The notes: generated by a model from the letters alone, not told the origin. A stretch of DNA of 64,000 nt from Paenibacillus chondroitinus NBRC 15376 (GCF_004000765.1 NZ_BILW01000002.1:1-64000); one strand, 5' to 3'; shown: positions 10,701-19,189, counted from the stretch's first letter. Translations and numbers: made by a program.

Positions 10701-11268
10701 CCAGCAGAGTTAAATAATCCTCACCGTCCAAATATTGACGGGACAGCTCGGATTCGAATTGGCGGTAAATCAGCTGAATGTCATGCATTTTATCTCGCAG
10801 CAAACCGCTCTCCCCAAGCACGGAAGCCCGTTTCTGCTCATGCTCTTCGAGCTGCTTAGCCGTTACACAATACCTTTTCATCTCCGTAAAAAGCTGGTTT
10901 AACCGATCTACAAAACCCATTTGCTCAGCCGAGTGGCCAAATAAGCGGAGTTTTTCTTTCTGTTTATGTAAAATGCTTGTAAGCAGCAATTTTTTACCCA
11001 TATCATCAATCGGCAGTCTCGCTGTACCGCCCTCTTCTTGCATGACACGCCATGCCAACCGGTGAAAACTTAACACTTGGGCGCGAATCATTCCCCGAAT
11101 GCCGGGATCGGACACAATGGCATGCTCAGCCTGAAAGGTCGCCTGCTCCGGCACTAATAGCACGAGCGGGTCACCCTCCGGCTCTACCGCCAACTGCTGT
11201 TTCATTTCTATCAAACAACGTTCACTTTTTCCGCTGCCGGCTCTGCCGATCACGAAACGAATAGACAT
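7741..11268 (-). CDS. addB: AddB, ATP-dependent helicase/deoxyribonuclease subunit B
   Basis: AddB is the second AddAB subunit: it scans for Chi and cuts the 5' strand. Its 1175 residues match the family. The N-terminal Walker A is GRAGSGKSER. The C-terminal nuclease domain holds VIDYKSSS. It also has the iron-sulfur cysteines, one in YVACPFS and three in the CLHCSYKSIC segment near the end; these four are known to hold a 4Fe-4S cluster in this family. ATG at 11268 follows AAGGAGG at six-base spacing. It is the first gene of the addB-addA-sbcD-sbcC operon. The central helicase-like domain is degenerate, as usual for AddB. Confidence 0.96.
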   Translation of the reverse strand: MSIRFVIGRAGSGKSERCLIEMKQQLAVEPEGDPLVLLVPEQATFQAEHAIVSDPGIRGMIRAQVLSFHRLAWRVMQEEGGTARLPIDDMGKKLLLTSILHKQKEKLRLFGHSAEQMGFVDRLNQLFTEMKRYCVTAKQLEEHEQKRASVLGESGLLRDKMHDIQLIYRQFESELSRQYLDGEDYLTLLAEQIPNSAYLRSASVWIDGFHGFTPQEFAVLGALFSTCKQVTITLCLDRELQAGDAPDELDLFHPTAMTMVRLQELIWQLGLPSAEVHLLAPDRSPRYDDSPLLGYLERNFDRRIGGGAQRYKPAAHEKISDQLVIAEAVHRRAEVEGAVRDMLQLVREHGVRWREIAVMVRNMEGYQDLLKAVLTDYEIPHFFDQKRTVLHHPLVEFIRSALEVVQHNWHYDAVFRCVKTDLLLPSEAADQRTELDKLENYVLAFGIQGYRWTDGKPWSYKFRANLEEADEGVQEQTAELAALNRSKEWVVRPLLAFAKRLQQAGSVKAQVEALYELLIAVQAPDKLEAWSQQAIQEGKPEKAREHGQMWNSVMEMLDQLVETMGDDELSLEIFNSLVETGMESMKLGLVPPSMDQLLIGSMDRTRSSGIRYAYILGVNDGVIPAQMPEKGVLTEAERSVLMESGLPMADGSRRKLLDEQFIVYTSLTVPGKRLWMSYPLADEEGKSLLPSELIKQMRQLFPGTETPLLLAEPAAESSEDEQAAYMAHPNQAISYLAVRMKHWMLGGRMADLWWETYNWYADKPEWQMKLQSVVQALGYTNKENKISSRTSKLLYGQNLRASVSRMEKYVACPFSHFVSHGLRLQERRVYRLDAPDIGQLFHAALNQFVQRLQQDQLDWGSLSAEECMERSAQVVDELAPRLQGEILLSSSRYAYIARKLKQVVGRAAVVLGEHAKQGQFEPLGLEIDFGPGKELPPLTFDLENGCTMEIIGRIDRVDRADGEQGVLLRVIDYKSSSTSLQLSEVYYGLSLQMLTYLDVIITHAERWLGIAAKPAGVLYFHVHNPMLQQKNALDPAAVEKELRKRFKMKGLITADPEVAGLMDRELLKSAGHSQLIPVALKKDGSFYSSSSVATDEQWDTLRKYVRKQVKGIGTSITDGHVDIAPYRLGKKTACLHCSYKSICQFDPLFEGNEIHVLRQRGKDQLWSELEQNVSP

Positions 11269-11373
11269 ACAGGGCCTCCTTCAAGCTGATTTCAAAAGAT
11301 ATCAATCTTATCTATTCTATCATACTTTTGGTAGAAAAGAGGCGTGGCAGATGATGGGCTTAAGATGGTATAA

Positions 11374-11425
11374 CAAAAAAACCTATCCTCCTTGGCTTGA
11401 AAATTCATGACAAGGGAGAAAGGCT
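11374..11425 (-). terminator. Rho-independent terminator of the citrate synthase gene
   Basis: On the minus strand an imperfect stem (CCTTTCTCCCTTG pairing with CAAGGAGGATAGG) is followed by a run of seven T. It lies directly after the citrate synthase stop and before addB, so it separates the two transcription units. Confidence 0.75.
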
Positions 11426-11448
11426 TTTATTTATAAGTCTTCAGTTGG

Positions 11449-12567
11449 TTAGACATGATTTTGCAGCGACGGCGGCAATTCGCCGATATAAACGGATTGT
11501 GGCCGAAAAATACGATTACAACTCGTTTGCTCCATTAAGTGAGCCGTCCACCCTACCATTCTGCTCAGCGTGAAACTAGGTGTGAAGAGAGATGTCGGAA
11601 GCGCAATAGCCCGCATCACGGCTGCAGCATAAAATTCTACGTTCACGTACAATTTCCGGCCAGGTTTATATTCATTTAGCAGCTCGACAGCTACCTTTTC
11701 TACGTGGATGGCCAAATCGAACCATGGATCCTCAGCAGCTAACTCGGTCATGAGCTGGCGAAGCGCTTCCGCTCTGGGATCGTTTGTTTTGTAAATGCGG
11801 TGACCAAAGCCCATGAGTTTTCGACCAGCCTTCAGCTCATCACGCAGCCATGCCTCCGCCTGCTCTTTGTCTCCAATCGCATCAAGCATATGAAGCACTT
11901 CCGATGGCGCTCCTCCGTGCAAGGGTCCTTTCATTGCGCCTATTGAAGCGCAGAGCGCAGAAGCAAGATCAGATTGTGTGGATAACACAACACGTCCGGC
12001 AAAGGTGGAAGCGTTCATCCCATGCTCCATAGCTAAAATCAAATAAGCTGTTAGCACCTTCACATGAACCTGCTGCGGCACGGAACCAGTCAGCATGTAC
12101 AAATAGTTGGCCACATGATCTAACTGCGGGTCAGGCTCGATGGGCAATAGCCCTTGCGACCTCCGATAGTGGTAAGCAATGATCGTTGGGAGCATGAGAG
12201 TATTCGTAAGAATCTGCTCAAAATGCAGCGGCCATTCAGCCTCCCGATGGACGATTGTACCTAGAACTGAGGTAGCTGTGCGAAGCACGCTCATCATTTC
12301 ACTTTCCTTGGGGAGCAAATCCAATACCGCCTTTAGTTCAGCAGGGATGCTGCGTTGTTCCGCCCATCTCTTTTTGAACTCGTTGAGTATGTCCGTGGAA
12401 GGAAGCTCACCATGCCACAATAAATAGGCGACTTCCTCAAAACTGTTGTGCAGCGCGAGCTCCTTCGCTTCGTATCCGCGATACACAAGAACGCCATTCT
12501 GACCATCAACCATGGACAATTCTGTTTCTGCCGCTATAATGCCGTCCAAACCGGTTACGGATGCCAT
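11449..12567 (-). CDS. Citrate synthase (possibly 2-methylcitrate synthase)
   Basis: This enzyme condenses oxaloacetate with acetyl-CoA (or propionyl-CoA in methylcitrate paralogues). The conserved GFGHRIYKTNDPRA segment carries the catalytic histidine region, GPLHGGAPSEV lies before it, and WTAHLMEQ and NRIFRPQS are typical C-terminal blocks. The frame is open upstream to 12681, but the ATG at 12567 (MASVTGL) is preceded by AAAGGA and gives 372 residues, the same length as Bacillus CitZ, so I prefer it. It is monocistronic: no icd or mdh follows, as they would at a citZ locus, so a CitA/MmgD-like paralogue is equally possible. A dyad-repeat cluster lies upstream. Confidence 0.9.
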   Translation of the reverse strand: MASVTGLDGIIAAETELSMVDGQNGVLVYRGYEAKELALHNSFEEVAYLLWHGELPSTDILNEFKKRWAEQRSIPAELKAVLDLLPKESEMMSVLRTATSVLGTIVHREAEWPLHFEQILTNTLMLPTIIAYHYRRSQGLLPIEPDPQLDHVANYLYMLTGSVPQQVHVKVLTAYLILAMEHGMNASTFAGRVVLSTQSDLASALCASIGAMKGPLHGGAPSEVLHMLDAIGDKEQAEAWLRDELKAGRKLMGFGHRIYKTNDPRAEALRQLMTELAAEDPWFDLAIHVEKVAVELLNEYKPGRKLYVNVEFYAAAVMRAIALPTSLFTPSFTLSRMVGWTAHLMEQTSCNRIFRPQSVYIGELPPSLQNHV

Positions 12568-12735
12568 CTCGTCATTTTCCTTTCGCTGTGAAGTTTGAAA
12601 TCGCTTTTCTTCATCATATTCGGAAATGAGATGTTCATCCAATTCGCGTTTTCTTTCGTTATGATAAATGAAATCTTTCACTTAAAGTTGAGTGATTATA
12701 TTCATTTATGTTGAAAATAGTGCTGACCTTTGATT

Positions 12736-12922
12736 CGCTGGATAAAATCCAACGAACACAGTGATTTAGCAGCTCAATTATTGATCTCACTGGATAAAAT
12801 CCAATGAGATCGGTTAATCGTGGTGTTGTAGCGCCAGACGATGCCATTACGTTGGATTTTGTCCAAGGAAATGAGCAATTTCGAGTTACTTTTGGCGTTT
12901 TCATTGGATTTCATCCATTGAA
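12736..12922. repeat. Cluster of four palindromic TGGAT(N3)ATCCA repeats
   Basis: Four copies of the dyad TTGGAT-AAA/TTT-ATCCA lie at about 12739-12752, 12791-12804, 12852-12866 and 12904-12917, spaced 52, 61 and 52 bases. Copies 1, 2 and 4 have extended pairing arms (TCG/CGA, CTCA/TGAG, TTTCA/TGAAA) that differ in sequence but keep pairing, with one unpaired position next to the core. The compensatory pattern suggests selection for a hairpin or a two-fold protein site. No protein is encoded. Confidence 0.7.
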
Positions 12923-12976
12923 ATCCGTTTTTTCAAGTGAATAACGGACCCTAGTTCCCTGTAAGCCCATCTAGCC

Positions 12977-13006
12977 AAAAAAAGCGAGGCCACATTGGCC
13001 CCGCTC
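12977..13006 (-). terminator. Terminator of the RlmI-type methyltransferase gene
   Basis: Minus strand: AGCGGGGCC, loop AATGT, GGCCTCGCT, then seven T. It directly follows the methyltransferase stop. Confidence 0.88.
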
Positions 13007-13014
13007 CACTCAGC

Positions 13015-14391
13015 TTATTTGCTTCGCACCTCAAAAATCGCGAACTTCAAGTAATGTCCTTCATCCACGCCGAGAATACGCGGATGATCCATGCCTGCTC
13101 CGCGGAATTCAACTAAACGCAGGATTTTGCCTGCATCCGTCGCCGCCGCATGAATCGTCTCCAGGAAAAGCTCCGGATGCATGTGGTACGAGCAGCTCGC
13201 CGTCACAAGGTACCCGCCTTCATTCACAAGCTTCATGCCGTGCAGGTTAATATCCTTGTAGCCGCGGCATGCGCCTTCAACTGCGCTTTTCGTTTTGGCA
13301 AAAGCAGGCGGATCCAGAATGACAACGTCCCAAGTCCTGCCGCCTTCAGCAACCGGCTTGGATGTATCGATCTTCTTCCCTTGTCCGCCGCTGCCGGCGT
13401 TGGCGCGCACTTTCCGTTCATCCAAGCCTTTGACTTGGGTCCGCAAGTATTCAAATGCATCTGCAACTACGAACTCGACACGGTCTTCGAAGCCGTTCAA
13501 CCCGACATTCGTTCTCGCGCTCTCAATGGCATGCTCGGAAATGTCCAGGCAGGTCACTTTTTTCGCGCCGAATTTACAAGCATTGAGGGTAAAGCTGCCG
13601 GTATGAGAGAAGCACTCCAGTACGGAAGCACCATCCCAGTAAGGGAATGTCACGACTTTGCCGTTCGCATTAACTGGTAGTGTTTGCATGGCTCCCTCAT
13701 GTTCGACTTCACGAAGCTCAATACCGCTGCGATAACCCCAACCTGTCATCAATGGAGCAATAGCTGCACGATTTTCTCTTTGGTCGAAGAAATAACCGGT
13801 TTTTTGGCCTTCTTCGATGTCTACCCGAATGCGCAGACCATTTTCAAGAATGTCCACATGTTTGGGACACTCACCATATAACAGGCCTTTGGTTTGTTCC
13901 AATCCTTCCAACTCACGTATCGACACGTCGCTGCGCTCATAGATCCCTGCAGGCTTTACAACCTGAACGAGTGCAGCAACAATTTGCTCACGGCAGCGAT
14001 CCATCCCCAAGGTAAGAATCTGCACAACGAGCGTATCTTCGAATTTATCTACAATAAGCCCTGGTAAAAAGTCCGCTTCACCATAGACCAACCGGTAAGA
14101 TTTCGCCTCTTTTACGAAGCGGCTGCGATGCTGCAAGCAGCGTGTGAACCGTTCTACAAAAAAGTCTGTCGTCATGGCTTCAAGCGGCTTGTAAGATACA
14201 ATTCGGACCGTAATTTGCGAAGCTTCATTGTAATAACCCGTCGCTAAATACTGGCCCAGATGTGTTTGCACCGGAACAAGCTGTCCTGGCACAACTTCTC
14301 CGTCTACACGCTCAATTTCACTTTTGTACACCCATGGGTGACCTTGCTCTAAACGAGGTTTACGTTTCTTATGTAAAAATACTGCTGCCAT
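13015..14391 (-). CDS. Class I SAM-dependent rRNA (cytosine-5) methyltransferase, RlmI family
   Basis: The protein has an N-terminal PUA RNA-binding domain (RLEQGHPWVYKSEI) and a Rossmann methyltransferase domain with the SAM loop VLECFSHTGSF and the catalytic DPPAFAK motif. In the RlmI family this methylates a cytosine of 23S rRNA; the exact target here is inferred. At 458 residues it is about 60 longer than typical members (about 395). The extra length sits in two places: around residues 220-262, between the DQRENR motif and the SAM loop, and around residues 325-350, a Gly/Lys-rich stretch just before the DPPAFAK strand. It is monocistronic with its own terminator and is divergent from the phosphate transporter gene. 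Confidence 0.88.
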   Translation of the reverse strand: MAAVFLHKKRKPRLEQGHPWVYKSEIERVDGEVVPGQLVPVQTHLGQYLATGYYNEASQITVRIVSYKPLEAMTTDFFVERFTRCLQHRSRFVKEAKSYRLVYGEADFLPGLIVDKFEDTLVVQILTLGMDRCREQIVAALVQVVKPAGIYERSDVSIRELEGLEQTKGLLYGECPKHVDILENGLRIRVDIEEGQKTGYFFDQRENRAAIAPLMTGWGYRSGIELREVEHEGAMQTLPVNANGKVVTFPYWDGASVLECFSHTGSFTLNACKFGAKKVTCLDISEHAIESARTNVGLNGFEDRVEFVVADAFEYLRTQVKGLDERKVRANAGSGGQGKKIDTSKPVAEGGRTWDVVILDPPAFAKTKSAVEGACRGYKDINLHGMKLVNEGGYLVTASCSYHMHPELFLETIHAAATDAGKILRLVEFRGAGMDHPRILGVDEGHYLKFAIFEVRSK

Positions 14392-14509
14392 ATATCCTTT
14401 AGCCGTCCTTTGTGTGATGCCGTTCCGTCTCTTTGGTGCTTGTCATGCTTGTCTGTACGGTCACATATATTGAGTGATAATGAAAAGTTCATTTGCGAGG
14501 GAGAATGCT

Positions 14510-15514
14510 ATGATGATAAATACCATTATCCTACCCGTGGTTGCAGGGTTAGTTTTATTTCTCTTCGGCATGAAGCTCATGGAAACAGCGCTTCAACGGT
14601 GGGCCGGCCCCCGCCTCCAGCTGTGGCTGGAGCGGTTTACCCGAACGCCGGTGCGCGGCCTCGTCACCGGCACCGTGCTCACGGCGGCGCTGCAAAGCAG
14701 CACCGCCATTACGGTCATCGCCATCGGCCTTGTCGGCGCCGGCGTCCTAACCTTCCCGAGAACGCTCGGCGTCATTCTCGGCACCAACATCGGCACTTGC
14801 CTCACCACCGAGCTGATCGGACTCAGCCTCGGGGGGATCGGTGTGCCGATCCTGCTTGTGAGCGCCGCCATCTGGATGGCGAGCTGGCTGGCCGGCCCCT
14901 TGCCGCCATCAACGGCGCAAGGGCAAGAACCAGCCGCCCCTGCCGGCGGGCGCGAATGGCTGCGCAGCGTCCGCTACGGATCGCTGGCGGTGGCGGGCTT
15001 TTCTCTCGTGCTGCTCGGCATCGAGATCATGCAAACCATCGGGCCTGCGCTGCAGTCCCGGGGGCTCTTCGCTTGGTTTGTCACCGAAGCCAAGCAAAGC
15101 TTGCTGTGGGGCATTATCGCCGGCGCGGCCGTTACGGCTCTGGTGCACAGCAGCGCAGCGGTTATCGCGATGGCCATGGGCCTCGCCGCGATCCAGGGCA
15201 TCCCCGTCGAGCTGGGCATTGCCATCACAATTGGCGCCAATGTCGGCACCTGTGTGACGGCACTGATCGCCGGGATGAGCTCCTCACGCGCCGGGCGATA
15301 CGTCGCCTGGTCGCACATCCTGCTCAACGTCGGAGGAGCGATCCTCTTTTACCCCTTCATCCATCAGCTTGTCAGTCTTTCGGCTCATCTCGCAGATGAC
15401 GCATCGTCGCAAATCGCTCGTTCACAAACGATTTTCAATGTCGTCTGTTCGCTGATCGCCTTACCTTTTTGCTATCTTAATATGTGGAAGCGCCTTGAGT
15501 TCCGTTCACAATAG
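14510..15514 (+). CDS. Na/Pi cotransporter family protein (NptA/PNaS type)
   Basis: This polytopic membrane protein probably imports phosphate with sodium. The inverted-repeat architecture of the PNaS family is seen as two signature motifs, [10 protein letters not shown] in the first half and [12 protein letters not shown] in the second, each followed by a glycine-rich GTNIGTC or GANVGTC block. The protein has 334 residues, so it is the short form without the C-terminal PhoU-like domain. The frame opens at 14474, but the ATG pair at 14510/14513 sits behind AGGGAG (14498-14503) and is the likely start. The gene is rich in G+C and converges with deoC, overlapping its 3' end by 38 nt. Confidence 0.88.
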   Translation: MMINTIILPVVAGLVLFLFGMKLMETALQRWAGPRLQLWLERFTRTPVRGLVTGTVLTAALQSSTAITVIAIGLVGAGVLTFPRTLGVILGTNIGTCLTTELIGLSLGGIGVPILLVSAAIWMASWLAGPLPPSTAQGQEPAAPAGGREWLRSVRYGSLAVAGFSLVLLGIEIMQTIGPALQSRGLFAWFVTEAKQSLLWGIIAGAAVTALVHSSAAVIAMAMGLAAIQGIPVELGIAITIGANVGTCVTALIAGMSSSRAGRYVAWSHILLNVGGAILFYPFIHQLVSLSAHLADDASSQIARSQTIFNVVCSLIALPFCYLNMWKRLEFRSQ

Positions 15515-16157
15515 CTACGCCTGAGCTAGTACCCAAACGAGTTGCTCCGGCTTCAATCATCGCAACCGCTGCTTGCAGATCTCTTACGCCGCCCGATGCT
15601 TTGACGCCAATCGTATCCGATACGTTTGCGCGCATAAGACGTACATCTTCTACTGTCGCACCGCCTGGACCAAACCCTGTGGATGTTTTGACAAAGTGAG
15701 CGCCAGCTTCTTCCGAAAGCTTGCAAGCCATTATTTTTTGCTCATCGTTCAAAAAGCCGGTTTCCATAATCACTTTAACAATCGCTTTGCCTTTGACTGC
15801 ATCGACGACTTGCTTAATATCCGAACGAACGGCATCATATTGACCTTCCAGAAGCAGACCGATCGGAAGCACGGTATCGATTTCAGCGGCACCTTGTTCA
15901 ACTGCCTTCGCAGCTTCATAAGCTTTCACTTCACTCAAGCTTGCTCCAAGCGGGAACCCAACAACTGCTGCAACTTTCACGCCAGTACCTTCCAGCGCCT
16001 TGCTAGCTATTCCAACAAACTGTGAGTTCACGCACACGCTGAAAAATTGATGCTCAGCCGCCTCTTCGCATAGTTTGTGGATAGCCGCTGTACTTGCATC
16101 TGGTTTCAAAAGGGTATGATCGATATATTTGGCAATTTCTTTGGCATGTAAAGTCAT
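15477..16157 (-). CDS. deoC: Deoxyribose-phosphate aldolase
   Basis: DeoC splits 2-deoxyribose 5-phosphate into glyceraldehyde 3-phosphate and acetaldehyde in deoxynucleoside breakdown. The catalytic Schiff-base lysine lies in FVKTSTGF, the second lysine in VKASGGVRD, and [10 protein letters not shown] is the N-terminal signature. The ATG at 16157 has GAGGTGG a few bases upstream; the alternative GTG at 16166 overlaps that ribosome binding site, so the shorter form (226 residues) is chosen. It follows mtaB but a hairpin lies between, so it may be separately transcribed. The last 38 nt overlap the convergent phosphate transporter gene. Confidence 0.95.
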   Translation of the reverse strand: MTLHAKEIAKYIDHTLLKPDASTAAIHKLCEEAAEHQFFSVCVNSQFVGIASKALEGTGVKVAAVVGFPLGASLSEVKAYEAAKAVEQGAAEIDTVLPIGLLLEGQYDAVRSDIKQVVDAVKGKAIVKVIMETGFLNDEQKIMACKLSEEAGAHFVKTSTGFGPGGATVEDVRLMRANVSDTIGVKASGGVRDLQAAVAMIEAGATRLGTSSGVAIVNGTQGASTY

Positions 16158-16203
16158 TAGATCCACCTCATCCTCATTTTTCGTCCAGCCTCGCTGCTAA
16201 TAG

Positions 16204-16252
16204 AGAAAACCTCTATCGCGGCCAACTCAGGAAGCGACCGCGCTTAGAGGTA
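16204..16252 (-). terminator. Hairpin between mtaB and deoC, probable terminator
   Basis: Minus strand: ACCTCTA(A)GCGCGG pairs with CCGCG(A)TAGAGGT across a 16-base loop and is followed by TTTTCTC. The U-tract is short, so termination may be partial, letting some transcripts reach deoC. Confidence 0.6.
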
Positions 16253-16276
16253 CATGTTAACGTCTAAAGATTTGGC

Positions 16277-17617
16277 TTACAAATTTACAACAGCTGCTGT
16301 TTCTAGCACTCGTACCAATTGGCCTTTGCTTTCATTCACGCCCGCTTCCGTCACTTTCACACGGCAAACTTGGCCGATCATGTCTTCTGAACCTTGGAAA
16401 ACAAGCTGAACATAGTTATCCGAGTAGCCCATGTACAAACCGCTGTCAGGTGCGCCTTTGTAAGCACGTTCCGGAATTACTTCCAGTACTTGACCTACAA
16501 ACTGCTGCGCATAAGCAAGCTGCATTTTCTCAGAAAGATCGATCAGCTCGTGAACGCGCGTATTTTTGATTTCCTCATCCACTTGATCTTCCATTCGCGC
16601 CGCTGGTGTTCCAGTCCGCTTGGAATAAGGGAAGACGTGCATCTCGGAGAATTTCATGCGTTCCATGAATTCTACGCCGTTACGGAACATTTCTTCGGTT
16701 TCACCGGGGAAGCCCACAATCACGTCCGTCGTAATGGCAACGTCCGGCATAATCTCATGCAGGCGCTCAATTTTGCTGGCGAATTCAGCTGTCGTATATT
16801 TTCTGCGCATGCGAGCTAATACACGGTCATCTCCAGCTTGCAAAGGAATATGCAGATGACGGCACATTTTGTCCGAGGATTTCAGAACCTCAATGACTTC
16901 GTCTGTAATTTGGCTTGCTTCGATGGAAGAAATCCGAATACGTTTCAGGCCTTCGACTTTGTCCAAATCCCAAAGCAATTTAGCCAAGCTGTAATCCTCA
17001 ATATCTTCGCCATATCCGCCGGTATGAATACCCGTCAGGACAATTTCCTGATAGCCTGCAGCCACTAATTGCTCCGCTTGCGCAATAACGCTTTGTGGCT
17101 CACGGCTGCGCATTAGCCCGCGCGACCATGGAATGATACAAAATGTACAGAAATTGTTGCAGCCCTCTTGAATTTTCAGAAAAGCTCTTGTCCGATCAGC
17201 AAAATCAGGCACATCCAGTTCTTCAAACTGACGTGTTTTCATGATGTTGCGAACCGCATTAATCGGTTGGCGATCCGTTTCAAATTGCTTCACAATCGGA
17301 ATAATTTTGTCCCGGTCCTGTGTACCGATAACCATATCGACACCCGGAATCGCCATGATCTCAGCCGGGGAAGTTTGCGCATAACAGCCTGTTACGGCAA
17401 CTATCGCCTCCGGATTGCGACGAATCGCACGGCGAATCATTTGGCGGCTCTTTTTATCCCCCGTGTTCGTTACCGTACAAGTATTGATCACGTAAACGTC
17501 TGCCGTTTGCTCGAAATCAACCTGTTCATATCCCTCATTTTTGAAAAGCTGCCATATGGCCTCTGTATCATAGAAATTAACTTTACAACCTAATGTATGA
17601 AACGCTACCGTTGCCAT
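16277..17617 (-). CDS. mtaB: tRNA (t6A37) methylthiotransferase MtaB
   Basis: This radical-SAM enzyme adds a methylthio group to t6A37 of tRNAs that read ANN codons. Domain order is UPF0004 (CKVNFYDTEA, NTCTVTN with cluster cysteines), radical SAM (CNNFCTFCIIPWSRG) and a C-terminal TRAM domain. Its 446 residues are the family norm. ATG at 17617 follows GGGAGG, which lies in the end of rsmE. In Bacillus the order prmA-rsmE-mtaB (yqeT-yqeU-yqeV) is conserved, and it is kept here, so the three modification genes are probably cotranscribed. Confidence 0.96.
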   Translation of the reverse strand: MATVAFHTLGCKVNFYDTEAIWQLFKNEGYEQVDFEQTADVYVINTCTVTNTGDKKSRQMIRRAIRRNPEAIVAVTGCYAQTSPAEIMAIPGVDMVIGTQDRDKIIPIVKQFETDRQPINAVRNIMKTRQFEELDVPDFADRTRAFLKIQEGCNNFCTFCIIPWSRGLMRSREPQSVIAQAEQLVAAGYQEIVLTGIHTGGYGEDIEDYSLAKLLWDLDKVEGLKRIRISSIEASQITDEVIEVLKSSDKMCRHLHIPLQAGDDRVLARMRRKYTTAEFASKIERLHEIMPDVAITTDVIVGFPGETEEMFRNGVEFMERMKFSEMHVFPYSKRTGTPAARMEDQVDEEIKNTRVHELIDLSEKMQLAYAQQFVGQVLEVIPERAYKGAPDSGLYMGYSDNYVQLVFQGSEDMIGQVCRVKVTEAGVNESKGQLVRVLETAAVVNL

Positions 17618-17622
17618 AACGC

Positions 17623-18390
17623 TTATCCTCCCATCTCTCCGGTTTCATAGAAAAGACACGTAAGACCTACCATCGCAGCAGTCTCCGTGCGTAAAATACG
17701 AGCCCCTAGGGATACGGATCGGAAGCCTGCCTCTTCGGCCTGCCTGATTTCTTGTTCCGTAAATCCGCCTTCCGGCCCCACTGCAATAACGACTTTGCTT
17801 CCTTGTCCCAATTTACCCGCGGCGAGCGCTTCCTGGATGGCTGGCTTCAATTGCTGGCCATCTTCTTTTTCATAGCAGATCCACGCAGCATCCGCTTCTT
17901 TGGCTTGCTGAAGCAGCTGCTTCCACGAATAAACGGCTTCTACCTGCGGCACACGATTGCGATGTGCTTGCTCAGCGGCTTCTTTGGCAATCTTCTGCCA
18001 ACGTTCCGTCCGCTTCGCTTCCTTCTTGGCGTCGTATTGCACAATCGTACGCTCCGATAAAAAAGGAAGAAACCGGGCTGCCCCGATCTCGGTCCCTTTT
18101 TGAATGATCGTTTCCATCTTATCGCCTTTGGGCAGGCTCTGCGCAATCCAGACTTGAACCGCCGACTCAGCGTCCATCGGCAGTTCTTCCACGATTTCCG
18201 CGGTTACCAGCCCTTTGTCTAACTGAGAAATCCGTACGAGCACTTCGCGATCCAAGCCATTGCTGCAAATCACCTTGTCGCCGATGTCTGCCCGCATCAC
18301 GCGCATCAGATGATGTGCGTCGTCTCCCTCAATGGTGACAGTCTGATTGTCAAGGTGAAACTGCTCGGGCGGGAGAAAATAACGCTGCAT
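17623..18390 (-). CDS. rsmE: 16S rRNA (uracil(1498)-N3)-methyltransferase
   Basis: RsmE methylates N3 of U1498 in the decoding centre of 16S rRNA. It is a SPOUT (knotted) methyltransferase: the C-terminal VAVGPEGGFTEQE and LGARILRTETA blocks form the SAM-binding knot. The N-terminal MQRYFL and DDAHHLMRVMR segments are the PUA-like RNA-binding part. The frame opens at 18423, but the ATG at 18390 (255 residues) carries GAGAGG upstream and begins with the normal family N-terminus. It lies five bases before mtaB. Confidence 0.95.
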   Translation of the reverse strand: MQRYFLPPEQFHLDNQTVTIEGDDAHHLMRVMRADIGDKVICSNGLDREVLVRISQLDKGLVTAEIVEELPMDAESAVQVWIAQSLPKGDKMETIIQKGTEIGAARFLPFLSERTIVQYDAKKEAKRTERWQKIAKEAAEQAHRNRVPQVEAVYSWKQLLQQAKEADAAWICYEKEDGQQLKPAIQEALAAGKLGQGSKVVIAVGPEGGFTEQEIRQAEEAGFRSVSLGARILRTETAAMVGLTCLFYETGEMGG

Positions 18391-18507
18391 AGTCCAAGCC
18401 TCTCTATCTTCGTTCATTTCCATGTCAATTGGATTCCTAGGTCAATCTTCCACTCACCATCATACCCTTTTTGAACCAGAAAAGCTACAAAGGGATGAAA
18501 CTGGCAG

Positions 18508-19179
18508 CTACAAACCAAGAATGAACGCAATTGGCTTGGAAAATAGCTCTATGATATTATTCCCTAATCCTAAATAAGGATCTAATGTCACCTGGCGCAG
18601 CGGTCGAACGAATACAACAAGCAGGAAAATGACCGATGCCCACTGCTCAAACTTTTGTAAAGACTCCGTGTATCTCAAATCCACGAGATCTTGAATGATA
18701 CGGTACCCATCGAGCGGCGGAATTGGAATGAGGTTGAACAAGAACAAAGTCAGATTCGTGCTCACCATTAATTTTAAAAAGATTAGAATTGCACTGGCGC
18801 TTCCCGTTGACATGCCTTCGAGCCAGCCGTATTTCTGGAAGAGCACAAATACAAATAAACTGATAAATGCAAGAATCAAGTTGCTTATCGGCCCTGCGGC
18901 GGTAACGATAATCCCCATTAAACGGGGGCTTTTGAAATTCCCGCGGTTGACAGGGACCGGTTTCGCCCAACCGAACCCGGCAATGAGCAGCATAATGGTC
19001 CCGAAAAGATCCAAATGCACCATCGGATTCAAGGAAACCCTGCCGAATTGATAAGCCGTAGAATCTCCTAATTTATAAGCGCTATACGCATGTGCGAATT
19101 CATGAATCGTAAATGAAAGCACGAGGACCAGAATAACGAAAGGCAGCGTACTCCAGTCATAAAACAATAATCCTCCCAT
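18508..19179 (-). CDS. Site-2 protease family (M50) membrane metalloprotease
   Basis: This 223-residue polytopic protein has the zinc-binding HEFAH motif in its first membrane segment (about residues 26-30) and the second metal motif NLIPIPPLDGYR, both hallmarks of M50 intramembrane proteases of the short YwhC/rhomboid-like subgroup. At least five hydrophobic segments are visible. The substrate is unknown; there is no PDZ or CBS domain. It lies 10 nt after prmA and before rsmE, a position without an equivalent in the Bacillus order, so it was probably added to this operon. Confidence 0.88.
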   Translation of the reverse strand: MGGLLFYDWSTLPFVILVLVLSFTIHEFAHAYSAYKLGDSTAYQFGRVSLNPMVHLDLFGTIMLLIAGFGWAKPVPVNRGNFKSPRLMGIIVTAAGPISNLILAFISLFVFVLFQKYGWLEGMSTGSASAILIFLKLMVSTNLTLFLFNLIPIPPLDGYRIIQDLVDLRYTESLQKFEQWASVIFLLVVFVRPLRQVTLDPYLGLGNNIIELFSKPIAFILGL

Positions 19180-19189
19180 GGATGAACAC

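Larger units (their letters stand above)
12568..13014. other. Intergenic region with dyad repeats and one terminator
   Basis: These 447 bases between citrate synthase and the methyltransferase hold no credible gene. A reading frame on the minus strand (12659-12904) only spans the repeats. Two things are recognisable: four short dyads (12736-12920) and a terminator (12977-13006). The citrate synthase promoter must also be here. Confidence 0.7.

Noticed and set aside
12659-12904. Minus-strand frame of 81 codons upstream of citrate synthase
   Set aside because: It covers the four dyad repeats, has no ribosome binding site, and the product has no family-like features.
12736-12922. CRISPR array reading of the four spaced repeats
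   Set aside because: The repeats are about 14-21 bases, diverge from each other, have unequal spacing, and no cas genes are present.
14410-15399. Plus-strand frame of 329 codons over the Na/Pi transporter gene
   Set aside because: The product is Arg/His/Ala-rich low-complexity sequence from the wrong frame of a G+C-rich gene; the other frame gives QSSTA and HSSAA transporter motifs.
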